Shown here: positions 34,992 through 43,463 of the stretch, in pieces | Numbering within the stretch: the first letter of the stretch is position 1 | Layout of the letters: each line of letters opens with the position of its first letter | Source of the DNA: Martinezella multihospitum | Lineage (GTDB): Bacteria; Pseudomonadota; Alphaproteobacteria; Rhizobiales; Rhizobiaceae | Direction: 5' to 3' | DNA length: 64,000 nt | Assembly: GCF_900094585.1 (NCBI RefSeq) | Contig: NZ_FMAG01000012.1 | Coordinates: 90,494 to 154,493 of the forward strand | Made by a program: the position numbers and the translations under genes | The notes under the pieces: model-generated | What the model saw: the letters and a program-made list of their open reading frames with translations, nothing else | Database searches by the model: none | What the model was told of the DNA's origin: nothing

Positions 34992-36431
34992 ATGACCATT
35001 GCCAGGACCACAGAACAGCCTTCCGAAGACAATTTCGGCCGGCAATCCCGCGTCATCGCCTTTGTCGTCGCCGTCTCCTTTTTCATGCAGTTTCTGGACG
35101 GGACGATCATCACCACCTCGTTGCCGCAGATGGCGGTAAGTTTTGGCGTCGAGCCGGTCTCGATGAGCATCGGCATCACCGTCTATCTGCTGACCATGGC
35201 GGCTTTCGTGCCGCTTGCCGGCTGGACTGGCGATCGTTATGGCGCCCGGCGGGTGTTCCTGGCATCCATCGCCATCTTCACCGTGGCGTCGCTGTTCTGC
35301 GGCCTCTCGGGCAATCTCACCGAGTTCATCATCGCTCGTGCGGTCCAAGGCCTCGGCAGCGCGCTGATGACGCCTGTCGGACGCATCATCGTGTTGCGCA
35401 ATGCCCGCAAGTCCGATCTCGTGAATGCGATGTCGATGATCGTATGGCCGGCGCTGACGGCCCCAGTCATCGGCCCGGTGCTCGGCAGCTTCATCACCAC
35501 CTATCTCACCTGGCACTGGAACTTCCTGATCAATATCCCGATCGGCATCATCGGCCTTGGTCTCGTCCTGCGCTTCGTACCGGATCAGCGGGAGGAGAAG
35601 GTCGCGCGGCTCGATCTCATCGGCTTCCTGCAGTCAGCGGCGGGGCTGACCTTCCTGCTCGCCGGTCTGGAATTCGTGGTCCAGGGAACCGCGGGCTTGG
35701 CACCCAGCATCGGGCTCATTGCCGCGGGCGTGGTCTTCTCCGTCATCGCCACCCGGCACTTCATGAGGGTCGATGCGCCCTTGCTCGATCTCTCCGCCTT
35801 CAAGGTACAGACTTTCGCCATGTCGACGCTTTCGGCGGGTACGGCGAGCCGCGTCGCGATCAACGCCACGCCTTTCCTGATCCCGCTGCTTTTCCAGGTC
35901 GGCTTCGGCCGCACGGCGATCGATGCCGGCACCTATCTGCTGTTCTACTTCGCCGGCAATCTCGGCATGAAGGCGATCACCACGCAGATGTTGAGGATCT
36001 TCGGCTTCCGCAACGTGCTCGTCGTCAACGGTCTGATTTCATCGGCCAGCATTGCCGGATGCGGGTTCGTGTCTCCATCGACGCCGGATCTGCTGATCTA
36101 TTGCCTGCTATTCATTGCCGGGCTTTCGCGGTCGATGAATTTCACGGCGCTGAATACGCTTGGCTTTGCCGATATCCATGCCGCGCAGCGCAGTTCGGCT
36201 TCGACCCTTTCCAGCATGCTGCAGCAGGTTTCGCTGCTGCTCGGGGTTGCCGTCGCTGCCGCCGTTCTCAATCTCTCGCGCACGATTCATGGTGGGGAAA
36301 CGCTCTCGCTCGTCGATTTTCGCTGGGCTTTCCTTGTCGTTGGCCTTATCGGTGGCATCTCCGCATTGCGTTTTATCAGCCTGCCGCACGATGCCGGCGC
36401 AGAGGTATCCCGCCATAAAGTGAAGACCTGA
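34992..36431 (+). CDS. MFS drug exporter, DHA2 (MdtD/EmrB-like)
   Basis: 479 residues from the ATG at 34992. About 14 hydrophobic segments. Motif D1-like LDGTIITTSLPQMA in TM1, motif A GWTGDRYGARRVF after TM2, and RAVQGLGSALMTPVGR (motif B, with its arginine) are visible; motif C appears as PALTAPVIGPVLGSFI. Likely a proton-coupled exporter of drugs or metabolites. It has no adaptor (EmrA) partner nearby, in agreement with MdtD-like function alone. Confidence 0.87.
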   Translation: MTIARTTEQPSEDNFGRQSRVIAFVVAVSFFMQFLDGTIITTSLPQMAVSFGVEPVSMSIGITVYLLTMAAFVPLAGWTGDRYGARRVFLASIAIFTVASLFCGLSGNLTEFIIARAVQGLGSALMTPVGRIIVLRNARKSDLVNAMSMIVWPALTAPVIGPVLGSFITTYLTWHWNFLINIPIGIIGLGLVLRFVPDQREEKVARLDLIGFLQSAAGLTFLLAGLEFVVQGTAGLAPSIGLIAAGVVFSVIATRHFMRVDAPLLDLSAFKVQTFAMSTLSAGTASRVAINATPFLIPLLFQVGFGRTAIDAGTYLLFYFAGNLGMKAITTQMLRIFGFRNVLVVNGLISSASIAGCGFVSPSTPDLLIYCLLFIAGLSRSMNFTALNTLGFADIHAAQRSSASTLSSMLQQVSLLLGVAVAAAVLNLSRTIHGGETLSLVDFRWAFLVVGLIGGISALRFISLPHDAGAEVSRHKVKT

Positions 36432-36534
36432 CCAAAACCTTCAAATTCTTAACGATATTGACAGGCAAGCCGCTGTAAATTGGGCTGCCAGTTCCCATAT
36501 GAAATTCGCGTCAACTCCCACAGGAGGCAGTCCC

Positions 36535-36840
36535 ATGCTGCTCAGAACCCTCGCTATCTCCGCTCTCGTCCTCGGCGTGTCCAGCGCCGCCATGGCAGAG
36601 CAGATGCACAAGCATCATCCCAAGCGCGTCAATGTCGAGGCGTTCCAGACCGATGTCGGCAATGTCGATCATTCGAAGGACGCAATCCTGCCGGATGGCA
36701 CGATCAATACCGATCCGTCGGTAACCGGTCCGATCCGCGCCGGCGACTCGATGTCCCGCCTGCAATGCGCTGCTGCCCCGAACTCCGTTGGCGTGCGTTC
36801 GAACACGTTTGCGGCAGGCCCTTCCTCGCTTTGCCCATAA
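36535..36840 (+). CDS. Small secreted protein, unknown
   Basis: 101 residues from the ATG at 36535, with AGGAGG 7 nt upstream; an ATG at 36499 in the same frame lacks such a site. A signal peptide ends at about residue 22 (SSAAMAEQ). The mature protein has a His/Lys-rich start (MHKHHPKR), acidic middle and two cysteines (LQCAAAPN, SSLCP) that could form a disulfide. No family recognised; similar short periplasmic proteins are common in rhizobia. Confidence 0.65.
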   Translation: MLLRTLAISALVLGVSSAAMAEQMHKHHPKRVNVEAFQTDVGNVDHSKDAILPDGTINTDPSVTGPIRAGDSMSRLQCAAAPNSVGVRSNTFAAGPSSLCP

Positions 36841-36882
36841 CACTAAAATCGCATCGAGCTGACCGCGCTCCGCTGGAGCGGC

Positions 36883-37278
36883 TCAGGCCAGCTCGATATC
36901 CGTCTGCTTGAACCGGTCGCTTTTCGACAAGAGCGGCTGGCGGTAATAGCGAGCGCAGGCATAGGTCATGCAATCGTCGAGGCTGAGGCGTGCTGGGTGC
37001 TCGCCTTGGCTGTAGCGCTCGTAAGCTTCAGTCGCCAAGGCGGCGGCGCGGGGCGGCACGGCAAGCTGCTGAATGTTCATCAGCTGCAGAAACGTGCGGA
37101 CGGCTTCGCCAGCCTCGGTCGGCGATAATCCCAAGATGCCCGAAATCAGAATTGCGGCATTTACCGCTGCCAGCGGTGAGGTCATTCGGGCCGTTGCCGG
37201 CTGTATGCGGACGGCGAAGGCGCGCGCCTCCTCCTCATCGGTCATCATCGCCGACAACACCGAAGCGTCGATAAACAT
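36883..37278 (-). CDS. PIN-domain toxin VapC, conserved Glu replaced
   Basis: 131 residues. Acidic residues seen: Asp4 (MFIDASVL), Asp in LSLDDCMTYACARY and Asp in LLSKSDRFKQTDI. The glutamate usually found in the SP-x-x-x-E helix reads Asn40 (TSPLAAVNAAIL). Loss of this metal ligand would be expected to weaken RNase activity. The start overlaps the antitoxin stop by 1 nt. Confidence 0.83.
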   Translation of the reverse strand: MFIDASVLSAMMTDEEEARAFAVRIQPATARMTSPLAAVNAAILISGILGLSPTEAGEAVRTFLQLMNIQQLAVPPRAAALATEAYERYSQGEHPARLSLDDCMTYACARYYRQPLLSKSDRFKQTDIELA

Positions 37279-37505
37279 CAGGCGTCTCCCATTGCGTTGG
37301 AGCTTTCGCCCTTGGCGCTGGCCTTCTGCTTGAGATTGCGGCAGAAAGCGACGGCGACGTCGGCGAGGGCAGGCTTGGTCAGCTCCTCATCCAGAGCCTT
37401 CTGCAAGGCAAGCCGCACGGCTTCCGTCTTGGTGGTGGCCTTGGTCAGCGCTTGGTAGCGCCGCGCCAATCGATCGATGGCATCATCCTTGATGTAAAGC
37501 GGCAT
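37278..37505 (-). CDS. VapB-type antitoxin
   Basis: 75 residues from the ATG at 37505. Starts MPLYIKDDAIDRLARRYQAL then TKTEAVRLALQKALDEE, the ribbon-helix-helix-like N-terminus of Rv0623-type VapB antitoxins. The C-terminal part is polar and Ala/Lys-rich, as expected for a toxin-wrapping tail. Overlaps vapC by 1 nt (TGATG). A different antitoxin class from the AbrB protein at 25.4 kb. Confidence 0.83.
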   Translation of the reverse strand: MPLYIKDDAIDRLARRYQALTKATTKTEAVRLALQKALDEELTKPALADVAVAFCRNLKQKASAKGESSNAMGDA

Positions 37506-37619
37506 GGAATATCCTCTTCTTTGAATTTGGATATCCATAGGTCGTGCCTGCTGCCAAGGCAATCATGTCTTTGTCCGCAACGCGGGTGGCAAATTAATCA
37601 GTCGATGGCTCTGTTATAT

Positions 37620-37641
37620 TTAGATGACGATCATCATCTAA
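37620..37641. promoter_or_regulatory. 22-bp dyad between vapB and thiolase gene
   Basis: TTAGATGA (37620-37627) and TCATCTAA (37634-37641) are perfect 8-bp inverted repeats around 6 bp (CGATCA). The dyad lies 52 bp before the thiolase start and 115 bp before the divergent vapB start. It looks like a dimeric-regulator operator; which gene it serves is unclear. Confidence 0.5.
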
Positions 37642-37692
37642 CGTGCTACTGCTGTTGCCCAAGATGCCGTTTGAAGACTGTGAGGAGATGTT

Positions 37693-38883
37693 ATGTCCGC
37701 TATTGATCCCGTCGTCATCGTTTCCGCCACCCGCACGCCGCTCGGCCGCTTCCAGGGAGATCTTTCGCCGTTGCAGGCGCACGAGCTTGGTGCGCATGTC
37801 ATCCGTGCCGCGCTGGAGCGCGCCGGTCTTTCGGCGGAGAAAGTGGATGAAGTTCTGTTCGGCTGCGTCCTGCCCGCGGGGCAGGGACAGGCGCCGGCCC
37901 GGCAGGCTGCTCGCGGGGCTGGCCTGCCGGATGCCGTCGGCGCCACCACGATCAACAAGGTCTGCGGCTCCGGCATGAAGGCGACCATGCTGGCGCATGA
38001 TCTGCTTCTCGCCGGTTCGGCCTCGATCGCGATCGCCGGTGGCATGGAATCCATGTCGAATGCGCCTTATCTGCTCGCCAAGGCACGCGGCGGCTATCGC
38101 ATGGGCCATGATCGCATCTTCGACCATATGATGCTCGATGGGCTGGAAGATGCCTATGAGAAGGGCCGCTCGATGGGCGATTTCGGCGAGATGGCGGTCG
38201 AGGCCTATCAGTTCAGCCGCGACGATCAGGATGCCTATGCCGTCGAGACTCTGTCGCGCGCCCGCGCCGCAACGGAGAACGGTGCCTTCGAAGCCGAGAT
38301 CACGCCGGTTTCTGTCATGGCCAAGGGCGGCCCGATCACCATTGCCAAGGACGAGCATCCGCAAAAGGTCTCGCCGGAAAAAATCCCGACGCTGAAGCCC
38401 GCCTTCCGCAAGGATGGCACGATAACGGCTGCCAGCGCTTCAGCCAATGCCGATGGCGCGGCAGCGCTGATCCTGACGCGCCGGTCGGTTGCCGAGCGCG
38501 AGGGATTGCCCATCCTTGCCGAGATCAAGGCGCATGCCACGCATTCCCAGGAACCGGCCTGGTACACGACCGCGCCGATCCCGGCGATCCGTAAGCTGCT
38601 CGACAAGACGGGCTGGAAGGTCGGCGATGTCGATCTTTTCGAGATCAACGAGGCCTTCGCCGTCGTCGCCATGGCGGCTGCCAAGGAGCTCGGCATTGCG
38701 CGTGATCGTCTCAACATCAATGGCGGTGCCTGCGCGCTCGGCCATCCCATCGGGGCCACCGGAGCGCGGTTGATCGTGACGCTGCTGCATGCGCTCGAGC
38801 GTCAGGGCGCGCGGCGTGGCGTTGCTGCGCTGTGCATCGGCGGCGGCGAGGCGACGGCAATCGCTGTGGAGCGGGTAGGATAA
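37693..38883 (+). CDS. Acetyl-CoA acetyltransferase (thiolase)
   Basis: 396 residues. Catalytic Cys in NKVCGSGMKA (near residue 91), the NEAFAVVAMAA segment with its His-equivalent position, GGACALGHPIGATGAR (catalytic His) and the C-terminal LCIGGGEATAIAV with the second Cys. These identify a type-II (biosynthetic) thiolase joining or cleaving acetoacetyl-CoA. It stands alone, without reductase or CoA-transferase genes. The terminal GGGEATA differs slightly from the common GGGMGVA. Confidence 0.9.
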   Translation: MSAIDPVVIVSATRTPLGRFQGDLSPLQAHELGAHVIRAALERAGLSAEKVDEVLFGCVLPAGQGQAPARQAARGAGLPDAVGATTINKVCGSGMKATMLAHDLLLAGSASIAIAGGMESMSNAPYLLAKARGGYRMGHDRIFDHMMLDGLEDAYEKGRSMGDFGEMAVEAYQFSRDDQDAYAVETLSRARAATENGAFEAEITPVSVMAKGGPITIAKDEHPQKVSPEKIPTLKPAFRKDGTITAASASANADGAAALILTRRSVAEREGLPILAEIKAHATHSQEPAWYTTAPIPAIRKLLDKTGWKVGDVDLFEINEAFAVVAMAAAKELGIARDRLNINGGACALGHPIGATGARLIVTLLHALERQGARRGVAALCIGGGEATAIAVERVG

Positions 38884-38933
38884 GCGAATTCGGGCAAGTC
38901 AGGTGCATCTGCCGATGCCGCACCTGCGGGAAT

Positions 38934-38976
38934 GGCCCCTCATCCTAGCCTTCTCCCCGCCTGCGGGGAGAAGGGA
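38934..38976 (-). repeat. REP-like palindrome, copy 1
   Basis: GCCCCTCATCCTAGCCTTC followed by the GC stem CTCCCCGC-CTG-GCGGGGAG and AAGG. Same family as copies at 39031 and 62844 but in reverse orientation to them (the CCCTCA tail is on the left). Located 50 bp after the thiolase stop, where it may help terminate or stabilise mRNA. Confidence 0.75.
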
Positions 38977-39030
38977 CGACCGCGCCAGACGGCTAGCTTA
39001 AAGGAAAGATCGTAGGCTATTCGGCCAAAA

Positions 39031-39075
39031 CCCCCTCTCCCCGCTTGCGGGGAGAGGGCCGGGGTGAGGGGCAAC
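39031..39075 (+). repeat. REP-like palindrome, copy 2
   Basis: CCCCTCTCCCCGC-TT-GCGGGGAGAGGG forms a 12-13-bp near-perfect stem, followed by the conserved tail CCGGGGTGAGGGGC. Inverted relative to copy 1, 55 bp away, giving a paired arrangement between two genes as is typical of REP doublets. Confidence 0.78.
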
Positions 39076-39095
39076 GTGGCACGCACACTCGATTG

Positions 39096-39386
39096 CTAAA
39101 CATAGATCAGGTCGTAGACGTAGGATTTCGCGCCCTTCTTGCTCACCCATTCGCCTTCAGGCGGGAAATCGGCATCTTGCTCGGGAAACGGCACGTTCCA
39201 CGGCCTGTCGATCAAGGCGTTGTCTTCATCATCCCAGGCGCCCCAGCCGAAGTCAGGTCGAAATTTCATCCAGAGGTCGGCATCCTCGCGCCGGTAGCCG
39301 ATCTTTCCGTCGGACAGTTGTTTGCGATGAAACGTATAGACCAAGTCGTCGCTTCGCCGCTTCAGTTCAAATCGATCCCTGTTCAT
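39096..39386 (-). CDS. Hypothetical protein
   Basis: 96 residues (MNRDRFELKRRSDDL...). Soluble, rich in Trp, Asp and Arg; contains the segments FRPDFGWGAWDDEDNAL and EGEWVSKKGAKSYVYDLIYV. No membrane segment or signal peptide. No family recognised. It lies between the REP doublet and the copper ATPase gene, transcribed in the same direction as the latter, which it follows by 75 bp. Confidence 0.6.
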   Translation of the reverse strand: MNRDRFELKRRSDDLVYTFHRKQLSDGKIGYRREDADLWMKFRPDFGWGAWDDEDNALIDRPWNVPFPEQDADFPPEGEWVSKKGAKSYVYDLIYV

Positions 39387-39461
39387 GCTCCGTCCGTCAT
39401 CTTATTTGGCGCATGGATACTGGCATCGGGCGTTTGAGGTGTCCAATTTCCGGGCGTTGTC

Positions 39462-41969
39462 CTACTTCGCCAGCCGCAGTCTGAGCGCATTGGCGATGAC
39501 AGAGACCGAGGACAGGCTCATCGCCGCAGCCGCGATCATCGGCGAGAGAAGCAGACCGAAGACCGGATAGAGCACGCCGGCTGCCAGCGGTACGCCGAGC
39601 GCGTTGTAGCCGAAGGCGAAGGCAAGATTCTGCTTGATGTTGCGGATGGTCGCTTCCGAGAGATGGCGTGCCCGCACGATGCCGTTGAGATCGCCCTTCA
39701 CCAGCGTGATCCCGGCACTTTCCATGGCAACATCGGCGCCCGTGCCCATGGCGATGCCGACATCGGCGGCGGCCAGTGCGGGCGCGTCGTTGACGCCGTC
39801 GCCGGCCATGGCAACGATGTGGCCCTTGGCGCGTAGTTCGTCGATGAGCGCTTTCTTGCCTTCCGGCAGCATGTCGGCGCGCACTTCATCGATCCCAAGT
39901 TGCTTCGCAACAGCAGCAGCAGTCTTACCATTGTCGCCGGTCGCCATGACGATCGTCAGGCCGCTGTCATGCAGCGCCTTGATGGCGGCTGCCGTGGTCG
40001 GCTTGATCCGGTCGGCGACTGCGACGAGGCCGGCCAGTTTTCTGTCGATGGCGACAAGCATGACGGTCTTGCCTTCGCCGCGCAGGCGCTCGGTCTCCGC
40101 CGCCATGGTGTCGGTGGCAACACCCAGATCGGCCATCATCGTGGCATTGCCGAGCGCGATCGCGGTGCCGCCGGCTCTGCCTTCGACGCCCTTGCCTGTC
40201 ACAGCCGAGAAGCCGGAGATCTCGACGAAATGCGCACCGCGTTCCTCGACGCCGGCAACAATCGCTTCGGCAAGCGGGTGTTCGGAGCCGCGCTCCAGGC
40301 TGGCGGCGAGCGAGAGGAGGTAGTCTTCCTCGATGCCGTTGGTCCCGACGATATCGGTCAGGTTGGGCTTGCCCTCGGTCAGAGTGCCAGTCTTGTCGAC
40401 GATTAACGTATCGACCTTGGCGAAGCGTTCCAGTGCTTCGGCGTCGCGCACCAGCACGCCCTCGTGTGCGCCTCGGCCCGTGGCGATCATGATGGACATG
40501 GGTGTCGCGAGGCCAAGCGCGCAGGGGCAGGCGATGATCAGCACGGCGACAGCGGCAAGCAGCGCATGCGCCAGCCTCGGTTCCGGCCCGACAAAGGCCC
40601 AGACGGCGAAGGCGATGATAGCTGCAACAACCACAGCCGGTACGAAGACAGCGGAGACGCGGTCGACCATCGTCTGGATGGGGGCACGCGAGCGCTGCGC
40701 CTTGGCGACAAGCTCGACGATGCGCGAGAGCGTCGTTTCCGCGCCGACCTTTTCGACCTGCATGATGAGTGCGCCGTTCTTGTTGATCGTGCCGCCGGTC
40801 AAGGCGTCGCCCTTGGTCTTTTCGACCGGCAGGGGCTCGCCCGTAATCATCGATTCATCGATGGTCGATTGTCCCTCGATGACGGAACCGTCCACGGGCA
40901 CACGTTCGCCCGGGCGCACGCGCAATCGGTCGCCAGCCTGGATCTCATCGACAGGCACATCGGTTTCGCTGCCGTCGGCGCCGATGCGCCGTGCCGTTTT
41001 CGGGGCGAGATCGAGAAGCGCGCGGATGGCCGAGCCGGTGCGTTCTCGCGCCTTCAATTCCAGCACCTGACCGACGAAGACCAACGCGACGATAACGGAA
41101 GCGGCTTCGAAATAGACCGGAACGCTCCCGCCATGCCCACCGAAGGTCATGGGGAAAAGGCCGGGCGCCAGCGTGGCGACGACGCTATAGAGATAGGCAG
41201 TGCCGACGCCGAGGCCGATCAGCGTCCACATATTGGGGCTGCGGTTGACGAGCGAATTCCAGGCGCGGCGGAAGAAGGGCAGGGCCGCCCAAAGCACCAC
41301 TGGCGTCGCCAGCATAAGTTCGACCCATGTAGCAAGAGGTTCGCCGATCCAGTCGCGCACGGGCAGTCCGACCATCGGGCCCATGCTGATGACGAGCAGC
41401 GGCAGCGACAGGGCGGCGCTGATCCAGAGCCGGCGGGTGAAATCTGTGAGTTCCGGGTTCGGGCCGTCATCGGCGGCGGGGACGCCCATCGGCTCCAGCG
41501 CCATGCCGCATTTCGGGCAATCGCCGGGATGGTCGCTAACCACTTCGGGGTGCATGGGGCAGGTATAGAGCGTGCCCTTCGGTACCGGCTTCGGGACGGG
41601 CTTATTACCGTCGAGATAGGAGGCTGGATTTGCCTCGAACTTTGCCTTGCAGCTGGCCGAGCAGAAATAGAATTTTTCGCCCTCGTGCTTCAGGAAGTGG
41701 CGGGCGGTGGCACGGTCCACCTCCATGTCGCAGACGGGGTCTTTCGCCGTGAGGTAGTTTTCCGGTGCAGCCTTGAACTTTGCACGGCAGCCGTCGCTGC
41801 AGAAGTGGAAAATACGGCCGCGATAATCCAGCGACGGCTTGCCGGCATCGGGATCGACGGTCATGCCGCAGACGGGATCGCGGATCACCAAATCCTGAAT
41901 GTCGGCATCATCATGATGGTGATGACCGTGGCCATGATGGCCGTGATCGTGCTCGTCGTGCGGTGTCAT
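39462..41969 (-). CDS. Cu(I)-type P1B ATPase with two YHS domains and HMBD
   Basis: 835 residues, inner-membrane copper exporter. A His-rich start (HDEHDHGHHGHGHHHH) is followed by two YHS modules (28-72 with DPVCGMTV...FHFCSDGC; 75-119 with DPVCDMEV...FYFCSASC), then a heavy-metal-binding module with YTCPMHPEV...CPKCGM (about 133-156). No classical GMTCxxC HMA domain is seen. The core is complete: CPC in IIACPCALG, TGE loop MITGEP, DKTGTLT, SEHPLAEAI and GDGVNDAPAL. The last helices carry YN-x4-P and MSLSSVSVIAN, the P1B-1 (Cu+) signature. Confidence 0.92.
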   Translation of the reverse strand: MTPHDEHDHGHHGHGHHHHDDADIQDLVIRDPVCGMTVDPDAGKPSLDYRGRIFHFCSDGCRAKFKAAPENYLTAKDPVCDMEVDRATARHFLKHEGEKFYFCSASCKAKFEANPASYLDGNKPVPKPVPKGTLYTCPMHPEVVSDHPGDCPKCGMALEPMGVPAADDGPNPELTDFTRRLWISAALSLPLLVISMGPMVGLPVRDWIGEPLATWVELMLATPVVLWAALPFFRRAWNSLVNRSPNMWTLIGLGVGTAYLYSVVATLAPGLFPMTFGGHGGSVPVYFEAASVIVALVFVGQVLELKARERTGSAIRALLDLAPKTARRIGADGSETDVPVDEIQAGDRLRVRPGERVPVDGSVIEGQSTIDESMITGEPLPVEKTKGDALTGGTINKNGALIMQVEKVGAETTLSRIVELVAKAQRSRAPIQTMVDRVSAVFVPAVVVAAIIAFAVWAFVGPEPRLAHALLAAVAVLIIACPCALGLATPMSIMIATGRGAHEGVLVRDAEALERFAKVDTLIVDKTGTLTEGKPNLTDIVGTNGIEEDYLLSLAASLERGSEHPLAEAIVAGVEERGAHFVEISGFSAVTGKGVEGRAGGTAIALGNATMMADLGVATDTMAAETERLRGEGKTVMLVAIDRKLAGLVAVADRIKPTTAAAIKALHDSGLTIVMATGDNGKTAAAVAKQLGIDEVRADMLPEGKKALIDELRAKGHIVAMAGDGVNDAPALAAADVGIAMGTGADVAMESAGITLVKGDLNGIVRARHLSEATIRNIKQNLAFAFGYNALGVPLAAGVLYPVFGLLLSPMIAAAAMSLSSVSVIANALRLRLAK

Positions 41970-42140
41970 GTCATACTCCTTTGCCCGAAGGGGCGTCGGA
42001 TAGCTTTATGAACCTTCCCATCGCTGGAAGGTCAAGACGGAAAATAGTGATTGCCATCCACAGTTCACAGGGTCGCCTTCCTATCTCGCCGCGGACGGCG
42101 ATGATAAGTTCCGTAAGATCGATGCAATGATGTGATTCCA

Positions 42141-43250
42141 ATGCGATATGATCTGACCACACTGCCGCTCGCCACGCTTCTGCCTGCCATCGTCAAGGCG
42201 GAGGATATGTTGGCGCGGCTGGATGAGCGTGTCCTGAGGCATGCGGTGGCGGATGGTTTTCGCGAGCGCGGGCACTTTTTCGATGCTGCCGGTGCGCTTT
42301 GGGTCGGTGGCGAACTCGTGCATGTGGAGGATCTCGTCCTGCACGATGCGCGCATGGATACGCGCACACCGACGCACGAGCTGACCATCGCCCATGCGGT
42401 GCTGCGCAGCCGGCGCCGTCTTTGGACCGCCGATCCTACCTGGGGACTGGAGGCGGCGGGTCTTGCCGTCTTGCGCGGTGACGTCGGCGAAGGCGAAGAT
42501 GCCATTACGCCGTGTTCGATGCCTGCCGCAGCCCTGGAGCCTGACGAGCCGGAGGACGAGGAAGACGATTTCGGCGTCGATTTTGCCGAGATCGACGCGA
42601 TTCTTGCCCGATCCGACAAGATCCTGAACGGCGGCGTTCCGGAAGCCCGGCAGCCGACCGTTGATGCTGACGATCCCCTCGCGCTCATCCGTGATGAGGA
42701 TTGGGATGAGGACGAGCGGCTGGAGAGCTGGCGCGCTGTCATTCGCGAGGCGGATCTGCTGCCGCCCGCTCTCGGGGCGGCGGTGCTTTTCGATGCCTGG
42801 GAGCGGATCGAGCCGCTGCGGCGGCAGCATTGGCTCGGTGGCTTGCTGGTCAGCGCCTATCTGCGCAGCCGGGGCAAGGTCACATCCCATCTCTTTTGCC
42901 TGAATGTCGGCCTGAAAGCAGTCCGTCACGACCGTCGCCGCGCGCCGGATCGCACCACGCGGCTGACGGCCTTTCTGGAGGCCATGGCACTCTCGGCCGA
43001 TTCGGGCTTGAAGGAGCTCGATCGGCTTTCGCTTGCCCGGTTGCAAATGGAGCTCCGGCTCAAGGACCGGCGGTCGAACAGCAGCCTGCCCGAAGTCATC
43101 GATATCGTGCTGTCGCGACCGATCGTTTCGGCGAAAATGATCGCGCGTCATGTCGGCGTCACCTCCAGAGGCGCGCTCAATCTGGTGGCGGAACTCGGTC
43201 TGCGCGAGATGACGGGCCGCGGCCGCTACCGTGGCTGGGGCGTGCTTTGA
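42141..43250 (+). CDS. DUF1612 / HTH_13 domain protein
   Basis: 369 residues from the ATG at 42141 (MRYDLTTLPLATLLPAIV). N-terminal DUF1612-like region (about 1-110, with RERGHFFDAAGALWVGGELVHVEDLVLHDA as a hallmark in part), an acidic linker (EPDEPEDEEDD, about 134-144), a helical middle (RRQHWLGGLLVSAYLRSRGK) and a C-terminal helix-turn-helix (RPIVSAKMIARHVGVTSRGA, about 324-343). Such proteins are abundant in Rhizobium, often on plasmids. Their function is unknown; DNA binding is inferred from the HTH. Confidence 0.8.
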   Translation: MRYDLTTLPLATLLPAIVKAEDMLARLDERVLRHAVADGFRERGHFFDAAGALWVGGELVHVEDLVLHDARMDTRTPTHELTIAHAVLRSRRRLWTADPTWGLEAAGLAVLRGDVGEGEDAITPCSMPAAALEPDEPEDEEDDFGVDFAEIDAILARSDKILNGGVPEARQPTVDADDPLALIRDEDWDEDERLESWRAVIREADLLPPALGAAVLFDAWERIEPLRRQHWLGGLLVSAYLRSRGKVTSHLFCLNVGLKAVRHDRRRAPDRTTRLTAFLEAMALSADSGLKELDRLSLARLQMELRLKDRRSNSSLPEVIDIVLSRPIVSAKMIARHVGVTSRGALNLVAELGLREMTGRGRYRGWGVL

Positions 43251-43463
43251 GGCGCTGCAACGGCCTGTGCGGGTAGACGCATCGACCTTGCAACCACAAC
43301 CCTGGTTTTTCGTCCAATATTACAATTTGTTACGCTAAGTGGCGCTAAAATGGACAAAATTTAATGGCCATACCAAATTCCTAAGCGGCACGATGCAAGC
43401 TAAGGTCGCGCCATGAATATCGGGGGATCGTCGATCACCCGGGCTTTGAAGAAAGGTGCGTGA

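Noticed and set aside
37278..38883. Thiolase as part of the VapBC unit or a PHB operon
   Set aside because: Thiolase is divergent from vapB and has no reductase, synthase or CoA-transferase neighbour; treated as a lone gene.
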